Shown here: positions 16,637-23,666 of the stretch, one piece after another
Numbering within the stretch: position 1 is the stretch's first letter
How the letters are laid out: each line of letters begins with the position of its first letter
Assembly: GCA_026705765.1 (NCBI GenBank)
Contig: JAPPAB010000045.1
Location: 1-33,414, forward strand
Direction: 5' to 3'
Length of the DNA stretch: 33,414 nucleotides
Origin: Gemmatimonadota bacterium
Lineage (GTDB): Bacteria > Latescibacterota > UBA2968
Program-made: the position numbers and the translations under genes
The notes under the pieces: generated by a model
The model's input: only the letters and a program-made list of their open reading frames with translations
The model's database searches: none
What the model was told of the DNA's origin: nothing

Positions 16637-18073
16637 TCAGGTCAGTTCATCTATGGTCCAGTCCGCAAGGGGGGTAAATTGAAGGGTGTCCAGTTCAAAG
16701 CCATAACCAAATGGTGCTTCGACGACGCTTTCTACGTTGAGTGTGCCATTGTGTACATTTAGGATCGGAAAGCCTCGCGCGTGTTGACGATAAAGGGTGC
16801 TGTGATGCGCGAGTACCTGTTTTTGGATGGTTTCGGGATACATGTCCAATCCCGCAAAATAGTGATGTCCGTTGCGCTCTGAGTGATCTACGCCCAATAC
16901 AGCGAGTGTAGCGAGGTCCTGTAACAGAGCCACGGGGCCGACATTGGCGAGGTCTTCACTGCTTAAGATATATGTTCCCGAGGGATCGCGTTGTTGGCGA
17001 TGGGCTATTAAGCACGCATTGGCAATGCCCTTGAAAATGCCTTTACAATTTTTGTGGCTCGTGCCCACGTAACCGCAGTCTAATGCCTGCGTTGCACTGT
17101 CGAGCGCGCCGTCCGATTCGTCGATGATCATCGGGGGGCGATCGGTCCAATCTGTCAATACGGCTTTGACGGTTGCGCTGAGGGCCATGTCGCGATGGAG
17201 TGGTTGCTCGACAAATAACAGTCCTTCCATGAAAGATGAGAGTACGGTATCGCCCTGGATGGTATTCCAGAGTTTTCTAAAGGGTTCGACCTCTGTGTAT
17301 TGTTCGTTGCCGTCGAGTGTGAAGGCGCATTGATCGGGCATCAGGCCCGCGATTTGCCGAAGGCGAGCAAGGTCCTGTTCTGCATCTCCGCACAGCTTAA
17401 TTTTCAGGTGTGTTAGCTGATAGGCTTCGATATTTGCGGCCAATGACTGCGGCAGGCCATCATTTACGCGATCTTCGTCTGCGATGTCTTCATCGGTCAA
17501 TGGATCGGCGAGGCCCACGGTGTGCCGCACGGTGATTGATCGCCGCGCCGCGTGTGGCAAGAGGTCGCCGGGGGCATTGCCGTGCAATTCGCTGTGGATA
17601 TCGGCAAGGCGAATGCCCAATGCATTTTCTTTTATAGCTTGTGCAAATGTCGTGCCTTTTGCCCTGCAAAAGGCGTCGATCACTGCGCGTTCGATCATGC
17701 TGACGCCGAATGACCACAGGAGCGGCGGATAAGCCGTTGTTTTTGCCCACGCGCTCTGTTTGGCATAAATCGTCTGCCAGAGATCGAATACTGAATTTTC
17801 TGCATCGCTGTGCAGGGCGATATCACAGGCATTTTGAATAACGGTGAGCATTTCATCCAGATCAGATTCAAATGGCGCGTCTGGATTTTTGGTGAACCAC
17901 TTTGGCGGCAGTCCCTCTGCAGCCAATCCAATTTCTGTTTTTCCATCGACTTTGACCTGCGCCCGCACAAATAAATGGGGCAATGCCACGAGCGATGCTA
18001 TTCCGTATTTAAACGGGAATCGCGTGTGCATGTTCAAAACGTTGAGGTCGATTTTCTCTACTGAAATGCTCAT
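16637..18073 (-). CDS. Enolase-superfamily (mandelate racemase/muconate-lactonizing-like) enzyme
   Basis: 478 residues, longer than the usual 350-400 for this family. The C-terminal barrel shows the K-x-K motif (KIK, 224-226) and three acidic metal ligands: LDGNEQY (D254), FVEQPLH (E289) and IIDESDGAL (D318/E319). These are followed by TSHKNCKGIFK (about 339-348) in the place of the second catalytic base. Such enzymes abstract the proton alpha to a carboxylate and act as dehydratases, racemases or epimerases on sugar acids, N-acyl amino acids or dipeptides. It overlaps the creD-like stop by 4 bp (ATGA) with AGGAA upstream. Downstream M20 and two 2-hydroxyacid dehydrogenases suggest a short carboxylic-acid pathway. 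Exact reaction unknown. Confidence 0.82.
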   Translation of the reverse strand: MSISVEKIDLNVLNMHTRFPFKYGIASLVALPHLFVRAQVKVDGKTEIGLAAEGLPPKWFTKNPDAPFESDLDEMLTVIQNACDIALHSDAENSVFDLWQTIYAKQSAWAKTTAYPPLLWSFGVSMIERAVIDAFCRAKGTTFAQAIKENALGIRLADIHSELHGNAPGDLLPHAARRSITVRHTVGLADPLTDEDIADEDRVNDGLPQSLAANIEAYQLTHLKIKLCGDAEQDLARLRQIAGLMPDQCAFTLDGNEQYTEVEPFRKLWNTIQGDTVLSSFMEGLLFVEQPLHRDMALSATVKAVLTDWTDRPPMIIDESDGALDSATQALDCGYVGTSHKNCKGIFKGIANACLIAHRQQRDPSGTYILSSEDLANVGPVALLQDLATLAVLGVDHSERNGHHYFAGLDMYPETIQKQVLAHHSTLYRQHARGFPILNVHNGTLNVESVVEAPFGYGFELDTLQFTPLADWTIDELT

Positions 18074-19293
18074 TGAGATGGTTCCTTATTAAATACTGTG
18101 TTCCAGTCGATGCGGCCGGTGAATTGCATGGCGGCGAACAGGGTTGTGATGCACAAGAGGGTGACGGCGAGTCCGGTATAGCCGGGAAAGAAAAAGGTGT
18201 AGGAAAAGAGCACGAGATAGACAAATTGCCCCAGACCAATTTCGACAAAGGCCAGGCGCGTGCCCAGGACCAGCCTCATGTACGAGATGACGAGGACAAT
18301 GGAGACCGCCGAAGACAGGACAAATGCGTAGTGGATGATCAGGTGGTCAACCAGATAAGCCAGTAGCAGGTGAAAACTGAAGAAGGCGGCACCGATGAAG
18401 AAATAGTGCATCGGGTGCAGGTCGAGGCCGCGCACAATGGAAAAGATAAAGAGCAAAAAGAAAAAAAGAAAGAGGGAGATGGGGGCGGCGGCAACGACTT
18501 TGCCAACCCAGGGTCCGGGATTGAGACGGGCCGGGGGGATCATTCCCAGGTCAATGCCGGTGAGGAGATGGTTGTATTTCCACGTCAGGGTCCAGGCGTC
18601 GCCATCGCGGGTCCTCGAGGTGGGAGACATGCTATCCTGGGGAAAATCAATAGCGGCGAAGTCCGTGTGCATCACCAGTTCAAAGTCCGATACCTGATTG
18701 ACGTGGTCCCCAAAACTGTACCGCCATTGGTCCAGGCCCTGGGAGTGATAGGAGAGATCAATGGAGAGTTCCTGCCCGGGTGATAGTTCGATGGGTTGGA
18801 TTAAATGGCCGTTGCGGATTGGGAGTTCGGCAATGGACTGACCGTCAACGGTTAAGGTGAAGTTGTCGTACACTGCGTTCGGGGCGGGTAGTTCCAGGTC
18901 GAAGGACAGGTGTCGGTTCTGGTCGGTGGAGTTAATCAGGGTGTACGAGGCTGCGAATTGTACCTGGTAGGTGGAATACCACAGCAAGCCTTTGCGCCGG
19001 TGATCCAGAGACAGGTCGATTTCAATGCGACTGGCTTTCAGATTCAGGAAGTGTTTTTCATCTACTGTGCGTGAGACAGACTCGCCGTCGATAGTTTCGA
19101 TATGGGTGACGCGCTCCAGCCAGTAGATTTGCGGAGCTTTCTGGGTCTGTGCTGTGCCCCAGAGTTGCCCCACAGCACTTTTGAGCTTGTCGTCCTGTTC
19201 CTCTGTGCGTATGTAGGTGGTGGCACTCAGAATAATCCAGCCTACTGCGATGCAGAAAAAGATGATGCCAATGGCGATGATGCGTTTGACCAT
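18070..19293 (-). CDS. CreD-like inner-membrane protein
   Basis: 407 residues. Start placed at the ATG of MVKRIIAIGIIFFCIAVGW, because AGGAG lies about 8 bases upstream. One N-terminal membrane helix (about 4-24) is followed by a large extracytoplasmic beta-rich domain (about 30-255; SYTLINSTDQNRHLSFDLELPAP, FTLTVDGQSI). A block of six or so helices then follows, starting near residue 265. The RGLDLHPMHYFFIGAAFFSFHLLLAYLVDHL...AFVLSSAVSIVLVISYMRLVLG segment matches the signature of CreD (KRLRIHPLQYLLVGLAL...), including the ending TGRIDWN. E. coli CreD belongs to the CreBC regulon and its biochemical role is not settled. It is the first gene of a metabolic operon, an unusual position. A direct repeat lies just upstream. 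Confidence 0.75.
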   Translation of the reverse strand: MVKRIIAIGIIFFCIAVGWIILSATTYIRTEEQDDKLKSAVGQLWGTAQTQKAPQIYWLERVTHIETIDGESVSRTVDEKHFLNLKASRIEIDLSLDHRRKGLLWYSTYQVQFAASYTLINSTDQNRHLSFDLELPAPNAVYDNFTLTVDGQSIAELPIRNGHLIQPIELSPGQELSIDLSYHSQGLDQWRYSFGDHVNQVSDFELVMHTDFAAIDFPQDSMSPTSRTRDGDAWTLTWKYNHLLTGIDLGMIPPARLNPGPWVGKVVAAAPISLFLFFFLLFIFSIVRGLDLHPMHYFFIGAAFFSFHLLLAYLVDHLIIHYAFVLSSAVSIVLVISYMRLVLGTRLAFVEIGLGQFVYLVLFSYTFFFPGYTGLAVTLLCITTLFAAMQFTGRIDWNTVFNKEPSQ

Positions 19294-19307
19294 GAAATTC
19301 TCCTTTG

Positions 19308-19326
19308 TGTAACTGTTTGTAACTGT
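19308..19326 (-). promoter_or_regulatory. 10-bp-period direct repeat before the creD-like gene
   Basis: On the minus strand ACAGTTACA occurs twice, one helical turn apart (19326-19318 and 19316-19308), 15 to 33 bases upstream of the ATG. This TTACA-N5-TTACA spacing is the kind of direct repeat bound by OmpR/PhoB/CreB-type response regulators. A possible -10 TATAAA lies just upstream (19347-19342), without a good -35. Repressor-type position; the function is inferred. Confidence 0.35.
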
Positions 19327-19404
19327 CTTCTGTCTGTGCTGTTTATACACGCCATTGGTCAGAGTGTTCTTTCAGAGTTAATTTTTTTGGTATGATGAAT
19401 TTCT

Positions 19405-19773
19405 TTATAGCGCTCGCCCGATTGCGATGCCGATCCAGCACCCAGCAATGCAGAGGGTGACGCTTAAGATGATGTTCATCAAGGCGAGTACAGGATGACT
19501 CGTTTCCAGAAGGTGCAGGGTTTCGATGGAAAAGGTTGAGAAAGTGGTGAATGCCCCCAGAAGACCTATTAGCAGGCCATCGCGCCAGGGCATGTCCATA
19601 TATTCAGACAGGCATACGTAAAGGAGTCCCATGAGGATCGATCCGGTGACGTTGACCGTGAGCGTGCCATAGGGAAAGCCGCGTCCGAACAGGATGTGTA
19701 TGCTCATGGACATGCCGTAGCGCAATAAGGCTCCCAGAGCACCCCCACCGGCTATGAATAGTAGCTGCGCCAC
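19405..19773 (-). CDS. crcB: CrcB/Fluc fluoride channel
   Basis: 122 residues, four membrane helices. Hallmarks: GGGALGALLRYGMS near the N-terminus, the NVTGSILMG motif (polar Asn lining the pore) and GAFTTFSTFSIE, which holds the paired Phe and Thr residues of the fluoride path and central Na+ site. It exports fluoride passively as a dual-topology dimer; only one copy is visible, consistent with a homodimeric type. The start codon is GTG, one base after the stop of the upstream membrane gene, so it is probably translated by coupling. No crcB-motif fluoride riboswitch was recognised upstream. Confidence 0.94.
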   Translation of the reverse strand: MAQLLFIAGGGALGALLRYGMSMSIHILFGRGFPYGTLTVNVTGSILMGLLYVCLSEYMDMPWRDGLLIGLLGAFTTFSTFSIETLHLLETSHPVLALMNIILSVTLCIAGCWIGIAIGRAL

Positions 19774-19774
19774 T

Positions 19775-20197
19775 TTACTCGTCGTTGGCTCGTAGCAGAG
19801 ATATGCCCGTCGCGCCTAAAAGTAGAGGGAGGCTCGCGTCGATGAGTATCCACACGAGAGATACGGTTTCTTCTCCTATTGCGGTAAATGCGCCACTGTG
19901 GAGATTAAAATAGTTCCAGAAGAACATGATGCCGATGAATAACAAGCCGTAGAACTGGATGTTGGCAGCGAGGTATTCGCGGGTGATGGCGTTGCCGCTA
20001 TCAATGCTTTTTTTCCGAATGTATCCGAATATCAGGCCCAGAATAATTGATAGAATCATTAACAGATTCAGGATGTCCCAAAACGGACTGTATGGCTGCC
20101 CGTCGCTGGAGGCGTGGTAGAGCGGTTCTACTACGGTGTGGATGGCAACCGCTACCCCTACAATAAGGAGAATTGCGCCGACTATTTGCTTGAGCAT
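19775..20197 (-). CDS. Small four-helix membrane protein of unknown function
   Basis: 140 residues, not recognised. Four hydrophobic segments are visible: residues about 4-22 (IVGAILLIVGVAVAIHTVV), 40-60 (FWDILNLLMILSIILGLIFGY), 82-98 (QFYGLLFIGIMFFWNYF) and 112-135 (VSLVWILIDASLPLLLGATGISL). The loop between the second and third is basic (RKKSIDSGNAITREYL). AAGGAA precedes the ATG. It is the immediate upstream partner of crcB, one base apart, which suggests a joint role or simply cotranscription. No catalytic motif seen. Confidence 0.75.
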   Translation of the reverse strand: MLKQIVGAILLIVGVAVAIHTVVEPLYHASSDGQPYSPFWDILNLLMILSIILGLIFGYIRKKSIDSGNAITREYLAANIQFYGLLFIGIMFFWNYFNLHSGAFTAIGEETVSLVWILIDASLPLLLGATGISLLRANDE

Positions 20198-20359
20198 GAT
20201 AAGTTCCTTCCTGTTTTAAGGATGGTTGTTTGTCAGATCTGGCTTGCCCCATAGAATAAGCCTAGAGTCCAACACTCTCTTTTTTCATGATGCCAAAGTT
20301 TTTCCCGGTTGGCAATGCAAAGTTTGTGGTCTTATGGATGTATCTTCACACTTCATCCT

Positions 20360-21232
20360 TCAAACTTCCGGTATCGCCAGTGCGGGAAGCGGCTGGGGTG
20401 GTCGCTGTGCGGCGATGGCGGCGGCCTGTTCGTCGGGGGTGAGGGGAACGAATCGCTCGGCGGCGTTGAGGACTTTTGGCAGTAAGCTGATTTCGCCACA
20501 GGTGGGGGCGGTGTGTATGGGCTGGGACAGAACCCACCACAGGGACCGGTCAATGGCTTCTTGTTCCCGGTGCGGGTCGTACCAGGTGTTGCAGTCTTTT
20601 GAATTTTCACCCCAGCCACCGCGTGCGATCATTTTGATTGTTTGGATGCCGATGTCGCGCGCATTTGCCTCGGCGATTAGTGTTTCGGCGTCCCGGCGAT
20701 AGTTCGCGTCCCGCATGCTTGCCGGGTTCAGTGGGAACATGACGGTGTCGAAATCGAAGCGGCTCAGGCTTTCCAGGATGGTACTCGGTACCTGGGGTCC
20801 GTGCCCGGTGATGCCCAGCCATCTGGTCAAACCCTGTTCGCGCATTTCTATCAGGGTTTCGAGTGCGCCGCCCGATGCGGTGGCTTTGTCCAGTTCGGGG
20901 ATCGTACCGACTGAGTGGAGTTGGAACAGGTCGAAGTTTTCGACGTTTAGTCGTTTCATCATTTGTTCCACGTCCCGCCACGCTTCGTCGCGCGTGCGAC
21001 CAGTTGTTTTTGCGCCGAGGAATACGTCGTCCCGTATGTCGGGCATCCACGGGGCTACGCGTTCCATCGCGTGTCCATAGCTCGGTGCTATGTCGATGTG
21101 GTTTACGCCGTGGTCAAGGACGAGTTGTATGGCTCGGTCTGCTTCGTCCTGATCTACATATCCGACCGAGAATGAGCCAAAGGTCGCTACTGTGCTCTGA
21201 TGCCCGGTACGTCCAAGTGTTCGTTTTTGCAT
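20360..21232 (-). CDS. Aldo/keto reductase
   Basis: 290 residues, NADPH-dependent (beta/alpha)8 oxidoreductase family. The catalytic tetrad is in order: D47 (NHIDIAPSYG), Y52, K75 (LGAKT) and H106 (LFQLHSVG). The N-terminus MQKRTLGRTGHQSTVATFGSF is the usual family start. Slightly short compared with the 310-330 of many members, with an alanine/proline-rich C-terminal tail (QRPPQPLPALAIPEV). It is the last gene of the nine-gene operon that starts at 30963, 24 bp after the pectate-lyase-like gene; AGGA precedes the ATG. In a catabolic locus it could reduce a keto-sugar or aldehyde product, which is inferred. The 162 bp after it hold only weak inverted repeats. Confidence 0.88.
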   Translation of the reverse strand: MQKRTLGRTGHQSTVATFGSFSVGYVDQDEADRAIQLVLDHGVNHIDIAPSYGHAMERVAPWMPDIRDDVFLGAKTTGRTRDEAWRDVEQMMKRLNVENFDLFQLHSVGTIPELDKATASGGALETLIEMREQGLTRWLGITGHGPQVPSTILESLSRFDFDTVMFPLNPASMRDANYRRDAETLIAEANARDIGIQTIKMIARGGWGENSKDCNTWYDPHREQEAIDRSLWWVLSQPIHTAPTCGEISLLPKVLNAAERFVPLTPDEQAAAIAAQRPPQPLPALAIPEV

Positions 21233-21256
21233 GTATTATCCTTTTTCTTTTTACGG

Positions 21257-22576
21257 TTAATTTCCTTCAAGCTCTGCCGCGAGTTGCGCCAACCACGCAT
21301 CCACATTCGGGGGAATATTCAGCGGTCGTCTGACCATATTCATCTGGGGATATCCGTCCACCTCCTGCTGACTATCGATCATCCTGCCTTTGCGTTCGAG
21401 AAACTCTCGTATAATCCGCTGATCTATTTCATCGCGGTCTTTTGGACGCGCACCCGCGCTTTGTACTACATGTTCTACAACGGCTGATGCGGGCAATGGT
21501 GTGATGTTGCCCCAGATGGGTTTCTCTTCCAAGATGCGGATATTGCCCGAGGTCAAAGGCACATTAGCTCCTGTTCTATCCAGAGCGATATTATCCTCGA
21601 GATAGGCATCGCCCTTTGAGGATACCAGTGCCAGTCCCGACCGCGTATTGTCACCGTGAATCATTACATTGCCCACCACGCTTACGCGCGCGTTTTGTGG
21701 AACGAGATTGGTATCGCTAAATTCGGCATCTGAAAAACTCAGTTGAATCGCTCGGGCCCCCGGGTTGTAGATCAAATTGTTCACAATCACCCCGGTTGTA
21801 AATGCCTTGAAATACGGATTGCGATTTGCATTGTGGGCATACAAATTGCCGATGATGGCGATCTCTCGGCAGAAGTCGTGAATTAGCGATCCCATGGAGT
21901 GGGGACCTTTGCTGTGCGATGCATCATTCAGGCATTCGGCGATAATGCAATTGACAAATGCGATGCGACGAGAAGTCGCATCGGGTCCTTCGGTGTTTGG
22001 ACCCGATGCACTCAAATTTTCATCTACTGCCCATGAAATCGAACAGTGATCGATCAATATATTGTACGCATCAGCACCCGCTGTGGAGATGCCATCTGGC
22101 TCCCATCCACTTCTTTTTGCTTCGCCCGCATCGCCTGGTCGCACCCGAATATGTTGTAAAATTACATCGTGCGTCTGAATGAAAATGGCACCGCGAATGA
22201 TGGTAATGCCCGGGCTCGGCGCGGTTTGTCCAGCCACTGTCACATACGGCTCGCGGATGTTCAACCGCGTTTTGTTCAGGTCAATTACCCCTCCCACTTC
22301 AAATACTACAATACGCGAGCCCGATGCAGATAGCGCCGCATCCAGCGATCCCTGTCCACTTGCCAATAGGTTTGTCACCCGAATGATTCTGCCCCCGCGT
22401 CCTCCAGGCGTGTTCATGCCGAAATCGCTGGTCTGATTTTCCGTAATATCAAAGCGGTGTGCATCCAGACCACTATCTGTGGGATTATCTCCATTTTCTG
22501 GTTCTGTGGGTTTATTACCACCACACGCGATAAGCGCGACAAATGTGTACAACGCGATTTTTTGGATTAAATTCAT
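21257..22576 (-). CDS. Pectate-lyase-like right-handed beta-helix lipoprotein
   Basis: 439 residues. Start at MNLIQKIALYTFVALIACGG gives a lipoprotein signal with lipobox LIAC and lipidated Cys18, followed by a Pro/Asn/Asp linker, so it is probably anchored in the outer or inner membrane. The mature part has the polysaccharide-lyase pattern GGRGGRIIRVTNLLASGQGSLDAAL...VVFEVGGVIDL...YVTVAGQTAPSPGITIIRG...QHIRVRPGD...LIDHCSISWAVDENLS...IGNLYAHNANRNPYF, known from pectate lyase family proteins. Those proteins cut uronate polymers by beta-elimination. The catalytic arginine position is not certain, so this could be a related hydrolase or binding protein. It is 34 bp downstream of the M14-like gene in the operon. 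Confidence 0.82.
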   Translation of the reverse strand: MNLIQKIALYTFVALIACGGNKPTEPENGDNPTDSGLDAHRFDITENQTSDFGMNTPGGRGGRIIRVTNLLASGQGSLDAALSASGSRIVVFEVGGVIDLNKTRLNIREPYVTVAGQTAPSPGITIIRGAIFIQTHDVILQHIRVRPGDAGEAKRSGWEPDGISTAGADAYNILIDHCSISWAVDENLSASGPNTEGPDATSRRIAFVNCIIAECLNDASHSKGPHSMGSLIHDFCREIAIIGNLYAHNANRNPYFKAFTTGVIVNNLIYNPGARAIQLSFSDAEFSDTNLVPQNARVSVVGNVMIHGDNTRSGLALVSSKGDAYLEDNIALDRTGANVPLTSGNIRILEEKPIWGNITPLPASAVVEHVVQSAGARPKDRDEIDQRIIREFLERKGRMIDSQQEVDGYPQMNMVRRPLNIPPNVDAWLAQLAAELEGN

Positions 22577-22610
22577 AACGCGATTCCCCTCACGGGTAAT
22601 CTTTATTGTC

Positions 22611-23648
22611 TCAACGCCAACGTTCTTCAAAAACCGATATCGCGGTTTGTGCTGCCAGCATAGATGTTTGCACGCGCTCCTGATACCCGCCCTGCATGGT
22701 CATTCCCGTTTCAATTGTAAATGATGGACCGTATTGATGCGCTCCGTAATCGGCCAGATTCAGGCCCTCTCCTCGTTCCTGGGCAATTAACCAGAATACG
22801 CCGCGTTCTCCTGTTTCAAAAAACGATCCGGGCGAATAACCTTCTGGCGCAAGATTAGCTCCGGAATCGGCAACTGCTCGAATGATTGCATCTGCCATCC
22901 GCTTTTCCCACAGTTCATCATCTGCATTGCGCTGGTGACGGGCGGAGAACCAGAAGCCGTCTTCTCCGTATTCGTGGAGGTCCAGTGTCAGTCCGGGTTG
23001 AATTTTAGCCATTAAATTGCGCGTGCAACGCGGTTCCACGGGCGACCACGCTGTATCGTGAAAGCGATTGATGTGCAATATCTCGCCTTCTGGACTTACA
23101 ATCAGGGTATATGCTCGCTGGCAGAGGGCAGTGCCTTCAATGCCTTCGGCGCTTGATGGAAAGAAAATGCGCCGCCCAAAGAGCGGTTTTAGAAAATCAA
23201 CTCCCACCTCGAATTTCCCGAAAATCCCCTTAGTCGAGTACCCGTATTCGCCTATAATTGCGACTACTGTTTCATCCTCTTCGTAGAGTACCTCGCCGTG
23301 TGTCCGCAGAATTTTCTCGACATCTTCTACGGAGTTTAATTCCGGCTCTTCGCCGAGGCTCAAGCTCAGCGCGTACGCATATCCGTTCATTCCCATTGGA
23401 TCGCGGGTGGGTATTATATAGACCTGGTGTTCTGTGTCGAGCGCGTCCAGTAGCCCCATTGCCGCTCCGACTCCGGCCTGTTCTGTCGAATGACTGCCCG
23501 CGCTGATAAAAATAGCCGGTGTTTTTTCTCCTCCGGTTCTGATACATACCAGCGGTGCCCCATCCGGCGTATGTCCGAGTACCTGGGATGGATAGCCTTT
23601 CTGTTCAATCTGCTGCAGGAGATCTGAATATTGATCGAAGATTTGCAT
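22611..23648 (-). CDS. M14-like zinc carboxypeptidase/deacylase
   Basis: 345 residues. Zinc and catalytic residues fit the M14/succinylglutamate-desuccinylase superfamily: H53-x2-E56 (SAGSHSTEQAG), H225 (LTLDLHEYGED) and a late glutamate E313 (FTIETGM). No signal peptide is visible, so it is probably cytoplasmic. GGAGGG precedes the ATG. Members remove an amide-linked group or a C-terminal residue; placement between lyase genes suggests an amide-bearing degradation intermediate. The large insert (about 95-200) is unlike classical carboxypeptidases, so substrate is open. Confidence 0.75.
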   Translation of the reverse strand: MQIFDQYSDLLQQIEQKGYPSQVLGHTPDGAPLVCIRTGGEKTPAIFISAGSHSTEQAGVGAAMGLLDALDTEHQVYIIPTRDPMGMNGYAYALSLSLGEEPELNSVEDVEKILRTHGEVLYEEDETVVAIIGEYGYSTKGIFGKFEVGVDFLKPLFGRRIFFPSSAEGIEGTALCQRAYTLIVSPEGEILHINRFHDTAWSPVEPRCTRNLMAKIQPGLTLDLHEYGEDGFWFSARHQRNADDELWEKRMADAIIRAVADSGANLAPEGYSPGSFFETGERGVFWLIAQERGEGLNLADYGAHQYGPSFTIETGMTMQGGYQERVQTSMLAAQTAISVFEERWR

Positions 23649-23666
23649 GTGATTCCCTCCCTATTT

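Noticed and set aside
20198-20359. Fluoride (crcB-motif) riboswitch upstream of the crcB pair
   Set aside because: I could not find the conserved GGNGAUGG...CC core and pseudoknot pattern on the minus strand.
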